Shown here in pieces: positions 32,805 to 43,299 of a stretch of 64,000 nucleotides of DNA. The stretch's first letter is position 1. Every line of letters starts with the position of its first letter. Under the pieces are notes generated by a model. That model was not told the origin of the DNA. It worked only from the letters and a program-made list of their open reading frames with translations, and did not search any database. The DNA comes from Gallionella sp. (lineage in GTDB: Bacteria; Pseudomonadota; Gammaproteobacteria; Burkholderiales; Gallionellaceae), in contig JAQTLM010000005.1 of assembly GCA_028714895.1 (NCBI GenBank), forward strand, positions 1 to 64,000, given 5' to 3'. The translations under genes and the position numbers were made by a program.

Positions 32805-35800
32805 ATGTCCAGCACTGCACAACTTGAGCACGGCGCACTGACCGAAATCAGCGGGCAACTGGAACAATTTTTTGGCGTGCCCGGCAGCCAGGCAGCCGCC
32901 CTGAAAGCGGCACATAACGGCCTGCGCCGTTTGCTCGATGCCCTGAAAACTGTTCATCTGCATGGCGCGGCCGCATTCTGCGCCGAACTGGAAACTGTCC
33001 TGGGCGAACTGTCCTCCCGCCCGGATATATTTTCCGCGTTGCACCGCGACGTGTTGCAGCATGCCTTGCTCGGCCTCTCGCGTTATCTCGATGCGCTGGC
33101 CAATGGTGCGGATGACGCCGCATTACGCCTATTTCCACAATATCAGGCGTTGCAGCAGTTGCGCGGCCTGGAAATGTCGTTTGAACTGGACTTGTTTTAC
33201 CCCGACCTGGCCGTGCAGTTGCCGGCACAGGTATTGAGCGTGCCCCAAGAGGACGATGCCCCGCACCGGCTGAAAATCTTGCGCAGCCATTACCAGCAAG
33301 GGCTGTTGCATTGGCTGCGGCAGGATGATGCGCCTGCCGCATTGCAGACGATGCAGCAGGCCTTGAACGGCGCGATGCACTGCGTGCCGCAGGACGGCAG
33401 CCGTGCGTTCTGGTGGGTCGCCTGCGGACTGCTCGATTATTTGCGGCTGAATGGAATGCCCGCAGAACTGAATGTCCGCAGGTTGTTGGGACGCATAGAC
33501 CAGCAGATGCGTGCGGTTGCCGAGGGTAATACCGGGGAAGTGCGGCCGATCCTGAACGAAATGCTCTACCTGATCGGGCGCAGCCATGCCGTGAGCGATC
33601 TGGTGGAGGAAATCAGGCAAGTCTATGCGCTGGACTTTTACCTGCCCGGGCTTGCCGCGTTGCCGCCCGATGAAGCGGCGCAAATCCTCGATGCGCTGCG
33701 CGATCAGTTGCACGCCGCCGAAGAAAGCTGGGAGCAATGTGCGCAAGGCAACCGGGCAGCATGCGAAAAATTTATCGGGCATGCCGGGCAACTCGCGGCG
33801 CAAGGCAAAAAACTCGACCGCAATTCCTTGCACTACCTGACCAGGCAGATCCAGATGCTGTCGCAGTATGCGAACGGGCCGGAGCATGCGCGGCTTATCG
33901 CCCTGGATATGGCGATGGCATTGCTGCTGCTGGGCAGCGGCATCCGGCACTACGGCAGCCTGAGCAGCAGTTTCCAGAAAGAAGCGCGCATCCTGTCCGA
34001 GCGCATGCAGACGGCGGCGCGGCAGCAACCCGAAGACGCGCAACGACTGACCGAACTGGTTCATTTGCATTGTCTGCTGCAACAAGGCGACGTGAAGATT
34101 CATCTGTTCAACGAAATGCTGGCGAATCTGCAGTATATCGGGCAGGGGTTAAGCGCCTTTTTCAGCGACCCGGCCAAGCGTGGCGAGCTGGGCGAATTGC
34201 TGCGCCTGTCCGGCCAGATACAGGGAGGTCTGCGCATCGCATCCCTGGAACAGGCGGAGCAGTTGCTGGCATCCATTCAGGGCAGCATCAGCCGTTTTGC
34301 GCAGGGCGACGATGTCCCGGAACCAGCGGAGAGCCACGCCCTGACCGATGCGGTCAACGCGCTGGAAAATTATCTGCGGCATCTGGCGAGTGGCCAAGCG
34401 GGCGACGCTTCATTATTGCAGGCGGCATGGGGTGGAATATCCGGACTGCAGCAAACTTCCGCACAGGCTGCCGCCGCCACGCCCGAACAACCCCGCGCCC
34501 AAACCGAAATACCGCACCCGGCAGACGAAGACCAGGAATTGCTCGAGGTATTCCTGGAAGAGGCGCAGGAAGTGTTGCATACCATGCGCAACAACCTGGA
34601 AGCCTGCCGGTTGCACCTTGACCGCGAACCATTGGTGACCATCAGGCGTGGTTTTCATACTCTCAAGGGCAGCGGACGCATGGTCGGCCTGACCAACCTG
34701 GGTGAGGTTGCATGGAACGTCGAACGCGCGCTGAACAAGTGGCTGCAGGATAATAAGCCGGCCACCCCCGGGCTGCTGCGTTTCATCGCAGAGGCGGAAC
34801 AGAAATTCACCGGCTGGGTGGATGCGCTCAACAGTCAGGGCGGAGTGAATATCGAAGCAAATGGCTTGATCGCAACCGCGCAGCGAATCGAGAGCGGTAT
34901 CGAGCCGGAACAGGTGACAGAAGCGCCCGCAAGGAGTGCGCCAAAGGCAAGCCTTGAGAAAGAAACTGCCCCGCCCTCTGCGCCGGCGGAAGTTTCGGGT
35001 GGTGCGGCAGCGCGCGCAACTGTGACCGCCGGCACGGCGGAAAAACCACCAGCCCGCGATGACGTGGATGCGCAATTGCTGCCGGTATTCCTGGAAGAGG
35101 CGGATGAGCTGTGCCCACAGATAGGCGCCCGGCTGCGCGCATGGCGCGGGCAACCGGACGACGGCCAGCAACCGCAACTGCTGAAGCGGTTGTTGCATAC
35201 GTTCAAGGGCAGTGCGCGCATCGCCGGCGCGATGCGCATCGGCGGCATTGCGCACCAAATGGAAGAACGCGTATTGTCCGCCGCCCAAACGGCTCCGCGG
35301 ACAGAATTCTGGGACGCGCTGGAAAACGATTTTGACCGCATTGCCAGCCTGCTTGAAAAATTGCGCAGCGGCATGACCGTAAAGGCGGAAGCCAGCCAGG
35401 CTGGGGCTGGGCAACGTGCTGCCGAATATGCGGACGTCGAGCGCAAAATGGAGCGGCGCACAACGGACGGCGGTGAGGAACATGCCATGCTGCGCGTGCG
35501 CGCCGATATGTTGGATCGACTGGTTAATGAGGCCGGCGAAATCAGCATGGCACGCTCGCGCATGGAAACCGAAATGCGCGCCTTCAAGGAAGGGCTGCTG
35601 GAATTGACCAGCAGCGTGGCGCGCCTGCGCAAACAGTTGCGTGAGGTAGAGATGCAGGCGGAAGGCCGGATGCAGGCGCATGCCTCGCTGATCAGAGACA
35701 GCGCAGAACAGTTCGACCCGCTTGAATTTGACCGCTTTACCCGTTTGCAGGAATTAACGCGCTTCATGAACGAGAGCGTGCATGACGTGCAGACCGTACA

Positions 35801-37301
35801 GCAGGTGCTGCTGAAAAATTTTGACGGGGCGGCTGCCGCGATGGCGGCGCAGGCGCGCCTTAACCGCGAGTTGCAGCAAAACCTGATGAATGTGCGCATG
35901 GTGCCGTTCGCCAGCATCGGCGAACGGCTGTATCGCGTCGTACGGCAAACGGCGAAAGAGCTGAACAAGCGCGCCAACCTCGAGTTGCTTGGCACGGAGC
36001 TGGAACTGGACCGTAGCGTGCTGGAAAAAATGACCGCGCCGTTCGAGCACTTGTTGCGCAATGCGCTGGTGCATGGCCTCGAAAACGATCCGGTACGCGC
36101 GCAGGGCGGTAAAAATCCCATCGGCAAAATCCGCCTGGGCTTGCGCCATGAAGGCAATGAAGTGGTGTTCGAGTTCAGCGATGACGGCGCAGGGCTGGAT
36201 TTTGCCGCATTACGCGAGAAGGCGACCGCCAAAGGCTTGCTAAAGCCGGACGAAACGGCCAGTGACGACCGGCTGGCGCAACTGATTTTCACCTCGGGCA
36301 TTTCCACCGCAACCGAAGTGACGGAAGTGGCGGGGCACGGTATCGGCATGGACGTGGTATGCAGCGAAATTGCCGCGCTGGGCGGACGCATCGAGGTGAG
36401 TTCGCATAAAGGGCTGGGAACGCGGTTCACCATTCACTTGCCGCTCACGCTGGCGGTTACGCATGTACTGATGGTGCGCTCCGGCAATGCGACTTACGCG
36501 ATTCCTTCCGCCATGGTGGATCAGGTACGCCAAGTGAAGCCGGCGGAGCTGGCGCAATTTTATCGCGACCGCCAGATCGAGTGGCAGGGCAACCTCTACC
36601 CGTTGCACTACCTGCCGCATTTGCTGGGCGATACCGGGCGGGTGCCGGAAAACCTGAGGCACAACCCGCTATTGCTGTTGCACAGCGGCGAGCAGCGGAT
36701 TGCCCTGCATGTCGACGGATTGCTGGGAAATCAGGAAGCGATGGTGAAGAATATCGGTCCGCAATTGGTGCGGCTGCCGGTCATTTCCGGCGCGACCGTA
36801 CAGGGCAATGGGACAGTGGCGCTGATCCTGAATCCGGCGCAATTGGCGCAGCGCGTTGCTGCGGCGGAACCTCCGGCCGGCAAGGCCGCGCCGGAAAAAT
36901 TGCATACCCAGCCGCTGGTGATGGTGGTGGACGACTCGCTGACCGTGCGCAAAGTCACCACCCGGTTGCTGACGCGCGCCGGCTATCAGGTCGCCACCGC
37001 CAAGGACGGTGTGGATGCGCTGGAACAGCTTGGCGAGATCAGTCCGGACGTGATGCTGCTGGACATCGAAATGCCGCGCATGGACGGTTTCGAATTGACC
37101 AAGCACCTGCGCCGCGACGCCAGAACGCAAAACCTGCCCATCATCATGATCACATCGCGCACGGCCGACAAACACCGCGACTACGCGATGCAACTGGGCG
37201 CGAATGCCTACCTTGGCAAGCCTTATCAGGAAGAAGCCTTGCTGCAACAAATCGCCGGGTTTGTCACCATCCCCGAAACAACCGCAGCAGTTCAGATTTG
37301 A
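32805..37301 (+). CDS. chpA: Hybrid histidine kinase ChpA/PilL of the twitching chemosensory system
   Basis: A 1498-residue CheA-type hybrid kinase. The first about 550 residues form a helical region with no clear phospho-His site. Two Hpt domains follow, with His618 (HTLKGSGRMVG) and His798 (HTFKGSARIAG). A CheA dimerisation region and HATPase domain come next (HLLRNALVHGLE near 1090, DDGAGLD, GHGIGMDVV), then a CheW-like domain and a C-terminal receiver from about 1370 (LVMVVDDSLTVRK, Asp in MLLDIEMPRMDG). Pseudomonas ChpA is about 2470 residues with more Hpt units, so this is a compact form. It closes the pilGIJ-chpA operon. Confidence 0.95.
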   Translation: MSSTAQLEHGALTEISGQLEQFFGVPGSQAAALKAAHNGLRRLLDALKTVHLHGAAAFCAELETVLGELSSRPDIFSALHRDVLQHALLGLSRYLDALANGADDAALRLFPQYQALQQLRGLEMSFELDLFYPDLAVQLPAQVLSVPQEDDAPHRLKILRSHYQQGLLHWLRQDDAPAALQTMQQALNGAMHCVPQDGSRAFWWVACGLLDYLRLNGMPAELNVRRLLGRIDQQMRAVAEGNTGEVRPILNEMLYLIGRSHAVSDLVEEIRQVYALDFYLPGLAALPPDEAAQILDALRDQLHAAEESWEQCAQGNRAACEKFIGHAGQLAAQGKKLDRNSLHYLTRQIQMLSQYANGPEHARLIALDMAMALLLLGSGIRHYGSLSSSFQKEARILSERMQTAARQQPEDAQRLTELVHLHCLLQQGDVKIHLFNEMLANLQYIGQGLSAFFSDPAKRGELGELLRLSGQIQGGLRIASLEQAEQLLASIQGSISRFAQGDDVPEPAESHALTDAVNALENYLRHLASGQAGDASLLQAAWGGISGLQQTSAQAAAATPEQPRAQTEIPHPADEDQELLEVFLEEAQEVLHTMRNNLEACRLHLDREPLVTIRRGFHTLKGSGRMVGLTNLGEVAWNVERALNKWLQDNKPATPGLLRFIAEAEQKFTGWVDALNSQGGVNIEANGLIATAQRIESGIEPEQVTEAPARSAPKASLEKETAPPSAPAEVSGGAAARATVTAGTAEKPPARDDVDAQLLPVFLEEADELCPQIGARLRAWRGQPDDGQQPQLLKRLLHTFKGSARIAGAMRIGGIAHQMEERVLSAAQTAPRTEFWDALENDFDRIASLLEKLRSGMTVKAEASQAGAGQRAAEYADVERKMERRTTDGGEEHAMLRVRADMLDRLVNEAGEISMARSRMETEMRAFKEGLLELTSSVARLRKQLREVEMQAEGRMQAHASLIRDSAEQFDPLEFDRFTRLQELTRFMNESVHDVQTVQQVLLKNFDGAAAAMAAQARLNRELQQNLMNVRMVPFASIGERLYRVVRQTAKELNKRANLELLGTELELDRSVLEKMTAPFEHLLRNALVHGLENDPVRAQGGKNPIGKIRLGLRHEGNEVVFEFSDDGAGLDFAALREKATAKGLLKPDETASDDRLAQLIFTSGISTATEVTEVAGHGIGMDVVCSEIAALGGRIEVSSHKGLGTRFTIHLPLTLAVTHVLMVRSGNATYAIPSAMVDQVRQVKPAELAQFYRDRQIEWQGNLYPLHYLPHLLGDTGRVPENLRHNPLLLLHSGEQRIALHVDGLLGNQEAMVKNIGPQLVRLPVISGATVQGNGTVALILNPAQLAQRVAAAEPPAGKAAPEKLHTQPLVMVVDDSLTVRKVTTRLLTRAGYQVATAKDGVDALEQLGEISPDVMLLDIEMPRMDGFELTKHLRRDARTQNLPIIMITSRTADKHRDYAMQLGANAYLGKPYQEEALLQQIAGFVTIPETTAAVQI

Positions 37302-37419
37302 TGACAGCCAATGCTTGGCCAATATCCGCTAACGACGGCGGGTTCAATTGATCAACGCAACACTTTATCTTTAAGATCAAAAGATGGAGTGTGGAATACG
37401 ACATATAGAACTCGAATAG

Positions 37420-37998
37420 AATATGCAGATGAACAGAAAGCTGAGATGTGGGATCGCTGGCAACGTGGAGAATCTCTAAAATCAATTGGACGGGTATTTG
37501 ATAGGCCTTCATCCTCAATCTTTGGTCAGTTGGCGCCCAGTGGTGGAATTCGTCCTTCTCCCCGGCAGCGATCAAGGTTAGCGCTTACGCTTTCAGAGCG
37601 GGAAGAGATTTCAAGAGGCGTTGCCAGTCATCTATCCTTGCGCGCTATAGCTGCTCAACCGGGACGCTCGCCCTCGACGATCAGCCGTGAAACAACGCAA
37701 TGGTGGCGATGATAACTATAGAGCCGCACAAGCTGATCAAGCCGCCTGGGATCGAGCATGTCGCCCAAAACTTTGTAAGCTAGCTTGTAATCGACCATTG
37801 AGTCGAACAGTCGCGGCAAAGCTCAGGTTAATTGGTCTCCGGAACAGATCGCGGGTTGGCTTAAAATAAAATATCCTGAAGACTAGCGCAATTACGTGTC
37901 ACACGAGACCATCTATCGAAGTCTATTTATTCAAGCTCGGGGCGTGCTGAAAAAAGAACTGCTTTAATACCTTAGAACCCAGCGCGCAAATTGACCAG
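37420..37998 (+). pseudogene. Decayed IS30-family transposase fragment
   Basis: Translated pieces in shifting frames match IS30-type transposases: YADEQKAEMWDRWQRGESLK, TLSEREEISRGVASHLSLRA and GRSPSTISRE. After a frameshift near 37690 comes NGGDDNYRAAQADQAAWDRA; after further breaks come WSPEQIAGWLKIKYPED, SHETIYRSLFIQARGVLKKE and LRTQRA. Premature stops interrupt it near 37884 and 37965, and the catalytic C-terminal third is missing. It is a dead remnant between chpA and the RND efflux locus. The flanking 37302-37419 and 37999-38118 hold nothing else I can identify. Confidence 0.85.
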
Positions 37999-38118
37999 TA
38001 TCCACTATTGGCACATCGCTGCTGCTCGCCAGCGTCCGCTTTATGGCGCATTTTGCACGTGTGCGCCCATGAGAGTTACGCAGCACATTCCAAATTAGAG
38101 AGCATGAGTCAACTCAAT

Positions 38119-38757
38119 CTATGCGCAGGTTTTTCCAGAGATATACCCAATGCCCGCAAGGGAAAAATCCGCAATGTGTTCGGCTATCGTTTCAATTTTC
38201 TTGTGGTCATAGCGCAGCTTGGGGTGCAGGCGTTGCAGCACCGGATGGGAGTGGCGGTAATACAGGCATTGGCCGAGGATGCTGTGCATGCAGCGGCGCA
38301 ACTCGGCCTCGCCGGTTTTTCCTCCAGCGATTTCGCGCAATAGTTTGCCCAAAAAATCATGCAGCGGGGCGATGGCTTCGCGTACGATTTTGTCCAGCGC
38401 GGGCGTGGGATCGGCCAGTTCGCGCGCCATGATCCGGCATGGCAGCGAACCGTTCGTTTCATCCAGCAGCATCAGCATGAAGTCGCGGATAAACAGGCGC
38501 AGCCGCACCTCGGGATTTCCGTCGGCTTTGGCATTGGCGAGCTGCATGGCCTTGAGCGGCGCGAAATTCAGGGCTTCGGCGAGCAGGCCATCCTTGTTGC
38601 CGAAGTGGTAATTCACCGCCGCGACATTCGCCTCGGCGCGGCGGCAGATTTCGCGCACCGTCGCCCCTTGGAAGCCGTGCTGAGAAAACGCCTCGCGCGC
38701 CGCATCCAGCAGTCGCTCGCGGGTTTGTTCGCTGACAGTCTTGGCTTCGTGCGTCAT
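38119..38757 (-). CDS. TetR-family repressor (CerR-like), likely controlling the RND operon
   Basis: A 212-residue regulator with an N-terminal TetR helix-turn-helix (residues about 10-57: REAFSQHGFQGATVREICRRAEANVAAVNYHFGNKDGLL) and a C-terminal ligand domain like the CerR/YbiH group (MARELADPTPALDKIVREAIAP). It is the last gene of the efflux operon: its start overlaps the stop of the outer-membrane channel gene (ATGA). An operator candidate lies upstream of the operon at 44703-44718, which would give autoregulation and drug-responsive control. Confidence 0.88.
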   Translation of the reverse strand: MTHEAKTVSEQTRERLLDAAREAFSQHGFQGATVREICRRAEANVAAVNYHFGNKDGLLAEALNFAPLKAMQLANAKADGNPEVRLRLFIRDFMLMLLDETNGSLPCRIMARELADPTPALDKIVREAIAPLHDFLGKLLREIAGGKTGEAELRRCMHSILGQCLYYRHSHPVLQRLHPKLRYDHKKIETIAEHIADFSLAGIGYISGKTCA

Positions 38758-40175
38758 TTGCCTGCCTCGTTCGCCGCGCCGCCTTGCCCGGCAAGCGCCT
38801 TGTAGAGTTGCGTGGCGGCCGATAACAGGGTGCGCTGCACCTGCAACGCGCCTTGTTGTGCGGCGAATGATTCGCGCTGTGCATCCAGCACTTCCAGATG
38901 GTTGGCGATGCCAGCCCCGTAGCGTGCTTCCACCAGCTTCAGGCGCCGGCTTTGCGCGTCGGTATTGGCCTGTTGCGCAGCAAGCTGCTCGGCAAGTTTT
39001 TCGCGCGCATTCAGCAAGTCCGCCACTTCGCGGAAAGCCTGCTGGATGGTTTTTTCATATTCGGCAACCGCGATGACCTTGCGCGCTTCGGCGACATCCA
39101 AATTGGCGGAGTTGCGCCCGGCATCGAACAACGGCAGGCTTAGCGCGGGCTGGAAACTCCACGCGCCGCTGCCCGCATCGAACAGTCCGGCTAGGGTGCG
39201 GCTGGCCGTGCCGACGCTGCCGGTCAGCGTGATGCGCGGCAGGAAAGCCGCGCGCGCCGCGCCGATATTCGCATTTGCGGCAATCAGCTTGTGCTCGGCG
39301 GCCAGCACGTCGGGGCGCTGCAGCAACACCTCGGCGGGCAGCCCGGCAATCAGGTCGGGGGTGATGTCTTGTCCGGCCAGGCTGCGTCCGGCGGGCAAAT
39401 CTTTTATTTCCGCCATTGGCCGCCCCACCAGTAAGTTGAGCAAATTTTCTGCGGCGGCCTGCTGCCGTTCCAGATTGGCGCGTTCGGCCAAAGCGGCTTG
39501 ATACGCACCGTCCGCCTGCAGGAAATCCAGGTCGCTGGACACGCCGAGATCGCGGCGGCGCAAAGTCAACTCACGGGATTCGCCGCGTGTTTTGGCAGTT
39601 TCCGCAGTAAGCATGGTGCGTTCGCGCATTTCCAGCAACGACAGGTAGGCGTTTGCCACGTCGGCGATCAGCGACAGGCGGAAGGCGCGCTGTGCTGCTT
39701 CGGTGGCGAGGTAGCTGGCCTTGGCGGCTTCGCTCAGGCTGGCGACCCGGCCCCAGAAATCCAGCTCGAACGATACCAGGCTGATGCCCACGTCATAGCG
39801 TTGCGAGTGTATGGCATTGGCAGTAAATGCCGATGCGCCTGCCGGCGTCAGCGAGGCATTCCGCCCGGCGGTCAGGTTGAGATTAGGCAGCCGGTCCGCC
39901 TGCTGGATGCCATATTGCGCACGCGCTTCGGCGATGCGTGCGGTGGCGATGCGCAAGTCGCGATTATTCTCCAGCGCGGCGGTTATCAATGCCTGCAGGC
40001 ACGGGTCGGGGTAATAGCGCTGCCAGCCGATATCCGCGACCCGGCGTGCTCCACCCGGTTGGGCATTGTCCGGCCAAGTGGCGGCAACCGGTGCGGCGGG
40101 GCGCCGGTAGTCCGGCGTCAGCGAACAACCTGTCAATGCAGTGACCAATGCGGCGGCAAGCAAAATTTTATTCAC
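38754..40175 (-). CDS. RND efflux outer-membrane channel (OprM/NodT family lipoprotein)
   Basis: A 473-residue TolC-like channel protein with a lipoprotein signal (LAAALVTALTGC, Cys17) and the OprM start SLTPDYRRPAAPVAATW. Two outer-membrane-efflux repeats follow (LQALITAALENNRDLRIATARI; VLLQRPDVLAAEHKLIAANANIGAARAAFLP). It starts with GTG at 40175, preceded by AGGAG, and overlaps the end of the pump gene by 8 bp. It provides the exit duct of the tripartite pump. Confidence 0.92.
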   Translation of the reverse strand: MNKILLAAALVTALTGCSLTPDYRRPAAPVAATWPDNAQPGGARRVADIGWQRYYPDPCLQALITAALENNRDLRIATARIAEARAQYGIQQADRLPNLNLTAGRNASLTPAGASAFTANAIHSQRYDVGISLVSFELDFWGRVASLSEAAKASYLATEAAQRAFRLSLIADVANAYLSLLEMRERTMLTAETAKTRGESRELTLRRRDLGVSSDLDFLQADGAYQAALAERANLERQQAAAENLLNLLVGRPMAEIKDLPAGRSLAGQDITPDLIAGLPAEVLLQRPDVLAAEHKLIAANANIGAARAAFLPRITLTGSVGTASRTLAGLFDAGSGAWSFQPALSLPLFDAGRNSANLDVAEARKVIAVAEYEKTIQQAFREVADLLNAREKLAEQLAAQQANTDAQSRRLKLVEARYGAGIANHLEVLDAQRESFAAQQGALQVQRTLLSAATQLYKALAGQGGAANEAGK

Positions 40176-43100
40176 GCGGCTTCTCCTCGCGCATTGCCTT
40201 GCGCGCATGCCCTGGGAAGATGCGCCGCACTGCCATGAAAAACACCGGCACCAGGAAGATGGCAAACACGGTGGCGGCAACCATGCCGCCGATGACACCG
40301 GTGCCGATGGCGTGGCGGCTCTCGGCGCCCGCACCGGTGGAAATGGCTAGCGGAAACACGCCGGCGACAAAGGCGATGGATGTCATCAGGATCGGGCGCA
40401 GACGCAGGCGGCAGGCTTCCAGCACGGCTTCGAGGCGCTCGCGTCCCTCGTCTTCGAGGCGGCGGGCGAATTCGACGATCAGGATGGCATTCTTGGCGGC
40501 CAGTCCGATGATCGCGATCAGCCCGACCTTGAAATAGACATCGTTGGGCAGTCCGCGCAGCTCCACCGCGACCAGCGCGCCGAACACGCCGAGCGGCACG
40601 GCCAGCATCACCGCGAGCGGGACCGACCAGCTTTCATACAAAGCGGCGAGCACCAGGAATACCACCAGCAGCGACACGCCGAACAGCAGCGGCGCCTGCT
40701 GGCCGGAGATTTTTTCCTCGGACGAAATGCCCGACCACTCGAAGCCAATGCCCGGCGGCAGCTTTTGCGCGATGGCTTCCATCGCGGCGAGCGCCTCCCC
40801 GCTGGACACGCCCGGCGCGGTCGCTCCGGATATTTTCATCGCCGCCAGGCCGTTGTAGCGGTCGAGCTTGGTCGCTCCCGCCACCCACTTGGTGCGGACG
40901 AATTCCGACAGCCGCACCATGCGTCCGGCATTGTTGCGCACCGCCGTGCGCATCAGGTCGGCTTCACTCTTGCGCGTCGTTTCCTCGGACTGCATTTGTA
41001 CGCGCAGCACCCGCCCCTGGCGCACAAAGTCGTTGATATAGGACACGCCAAACAGCGATTGCAGGGTATCGTTAAGGTCGGTGGCATTGATTTCCAGCGT
41101 CTCCGCCTTGTCGCGGTCGATATCGAGAAAAAGCTGCGGCGCGGGTTCCTGGCCTTCGGGGCGCACGGCGGCCAAGCGCTTGTCGGCCATGGCCATGCCC
41201 AGCACCTGGTTGCGTGCATCGATCAGTTTTTCGCGCCCGACCCCGCCGCGATCCTGCAAACGGAAATCGAAACCGCCGGCAGAGGCGAGCTCGGGAATGG
41301 GCGGCGGATTGATGGCGAACAACATTGCCTGCTTCATACGGAAAAATTCCATGTTGGCGCGCTTAATCAGGGCTTGCGCCGAGTTGTCATTGCCCGGCCT
41401 GGCATCCCAGTCCTTGAGCTTGACGAAGGCGAGCGCCATGTTCTGGCCGCGGCCAAAGAAGGAAAAGCCCAGCACACCGACCACCTTGTCCACCTGCGGC
41501 TGCTTCAGGAAAAACTGCTCGACGGATTCCAGCACGGCCTGCGATCTTTCTTGCGTGGCTGCGGGCGGCAACTGGATGGCGGTGACGAGGTACCCCTGGT
41601 CTTCTTCCGGCAGGAAGCTGCCCGGCAGTTTCATGTAAGTCCAAGCGGCGATCACGACGATCACGGCGTAAATCGTAAGGGTGCGCAGCAGCCTGCGCGT
41701 GGCGTGATTGACACCCCCGACGTATTTCACCGTCACACGCTCGAAAAAACGGTTGAACCAGCCGTGAAAGCCGCGTTCCAAATTTGCCGGGTCGTGCTTG
41801 AGCAGGCTTGCGCACAGCGCTGGTGTGAGCGAGAGAGCGAGGAAAGCGGAGAACGCCATGGTCACCACCAGCGTGACGGCGAACTGGCGGTAGATCGCGC
41901 CAGTGGAGCCGCCGAAGAATGCCATCGGCACAAACACCGCCATGAGCACCAGTGTAATGGCAATAATGGCGCCGGTGATCTCTTTCATGGCCTGCTGGGT
42001 CGCCGCACGCGGGGCGAGATGGTTGGCGCGCATGTTGCGCTCGACGTTTTCTACTACCACGATGGCATCGTCCACCACGATGCCGATCGCCAGCACCATC
42101 GCAAACAGCGTCAGCACGTTGATCGAAAAGCCGAAAGCATACAGCCCCAGCAGTCCGCCCATCAGCGACACCGGCACGACGATCGCGGGAACAAGCGTGG
42201 TGCGCCAGCTGCCGAGGAACACGAACATCACCAGCACCACCAGCGCCGCCGCTTCCAGCAAGGTGATTACCACTTCGCGGATGGACAGTTCGATGAAGCG
42301 CGTGGTGTCATAGGGCACCACCCAATCCACACCCTGCGGGAAGTAGCGCGACAGTTCCTGCATCTTGGCGCGCACGCCTTGCGCGGTCGCCAGCGCGTTC
42401 GCTCCCGGCGTGATGCGTATTGCCATGCCGGCGATGGGCTGGCCGTTGAGGCGCGCGGTGCGGCTGTAGTCCTGCGCGCCCAGTTCGACGCGGGCAATAT
42501 CCTTGAGCCGCACGGATGAGCCGTCCGGATTGGCGCGCACCACGATGTCGCCGAATTCTTCCGGGGTAGCGAGGCGTCCGCGGCTGCCGAGGACGGCGTT
42601 GATTTCCTGTCCCGGCGCGGACGGCAACTGCCCCACTTCGCCCAGCGGCAGCAACGCGTTCTGCGCGCGCACCGCGTGGCCGACATCGGCGGGCGAGAGC
42701 GCGTAGGCCTCCAGCCGATCCGGTTTGAGCCAGATGCGCATTGAATATTCGGTGCCGAACAGCAGCACCTCGCCTACGCCGGATACGCGCAGCAACGGCT
42801 CCAGCACGCTGGCGGTGGCATAGCTGCCCAAGTCGACGGCGTTTAAACGGCCATCCGGCGAAGCCAGCGCCACCACCATGATGAAGTTGCGTCCGGCGCG
42901 GGTCACCGTCACGCCCAGCCGCCGCACATCGTCCGGCAGGCGCGCTTCCACGCGCTTGATGCGGTTTTGTGCCTCGACCGAGGCGAACTGGATGTCGGTG
43001 CCAGGTTTGAAAGTGAGCGACACTTGCCCGGTGCCGACCTGCGAGCTGGAATCCATGTAGAGCAGGTTGTCGATGCCGTTCATCTCCTGCTCGATCAACT

Positions 43101-43290
43101 GCACCGCGCTCTGTTCGACCACCTGCGCCGATGCGCCGGGATAGGTGACAGAAATATCCAGCGCGGGCGGCGCCACCGACGGATATTGCGATACCGGCAA
43201 CGCGCGCAGCGCCAGTATCCCGGCAAACGTGATGAGGATGGCGATTACCCAGGCAAAGATCGGGCGGTCAATGAAGAATTTGGCGAACAT
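40168..43290 (-). CDS. RND multidrug efflux pump, inner-membrane transporter (AcrB/MexB type)
   Basis: A 1040-residue HAE1-family pump. The N-terminus FAKFFIDRPIFAWVIAILI is typical; the proton-relay acidic pair is in AIGIVVDDAIVVVENVERNMR near residue 405; FVPMAFFGGSTGAIYRQFAVT and the C-terminal AKNAILIVEFARRLEDEGR repeat the second half. It forms trimers that expel hydrophobic compounds using proton flow. Ten base pairs separate it from the adaptor gene. Substrates cannot be predicted from sequence alone. Confidence 0.97.
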   Translation of the reverse strand: MFAKFFIDRPIFAWVIAILITFAGILALRALPVSQYPSVAPPALDISVTYPGASAQVVEQSAVQLIEQEMNGIDNLLYMDSSSQVGTGQVSLTFKPGTDIQFASVEAQNRIKRVEARLPDDVRRLGVTVTRAGRNFIMVVALASPDGRLNAVDLGSYATASVLEPLLRVSGVGEVLLFGTEYSMRIWLKPDRLEAYALSPADVGHAVRAQNALLPLGEVGQLPSAPGQEINAVLGSRGRLATPEEFGDIVVRANPDGSSVRLKDIARVELGAQDYSRTARLNGQPIAGMAIRITPGANALATAQGVRAKMQELSRYFPQGVDWVVPYDTTRFIELSIREVVITLLEAAALVVLVMFVFLGSWRTTLVPAIVVPVSLMGGLLGLYAFGFSINVLTLFAMVLAIGIVVDDAIVVVENVERNMRANHLAPRAATQQAMKEITGAIIAITLVLMAVFVPMAFFGGSTGAIYRQFAVTLVVTMAFSAFLALSLTPALCASLLKHDPANLERGFHGWFNRFFERVTVKYVGGVNHATRRLLRTLTIYAVIVVIAAWTYMKLPGSFLPEEDQGYLVTAIQLPPAATQERSQAVLESVEQFFLKQPQVDKVVGVLGFSFFGRGQNMALAFVKLKDWDARPGNDNSAQALIKRANMEFFRMKQAMLFAINPPPIPELASAGGFDFRLQDRGGVGREKLIDARNQVLGMAMADKRLAAVRPEGQEPAPQLFLDIDRDKAETLEINATDLNDTLQSLFGVSYINDFVRQGRVLRVQMQSEETTRKSEADLMRTAVRNNAGRMVRLSEFVRTKWVAGATKLDRYNGLAAMKISGATAPGVSSGEALAAMEAIAQKLPPGIGFEWSGISSEEKISGQQAPLLFGVSLLVVFLVLAALYESWSVPLAVMLAVPLGVFGALVAVELRGLPNDVYFKVGLIAIIGLAAKNAILIVEFARRLEDEGRERLEAVLEACRLRLRPILMTSIAFVAGVFPLAISTGAGAESRHAIGTGVIGGMVAATVFAIFLVPVFFMAVRRIFPGHARKAMREEKPRE

Positions 43291-43299
43291 GAGTGACCT

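Noticed and set aside
40765..42519. 584-codon open frame opposite the RND pump gene
   Set aside because: Antisense shadow; His/Arg-rich low-complexity translation, while the other strand encodes a full pump with all motifs.
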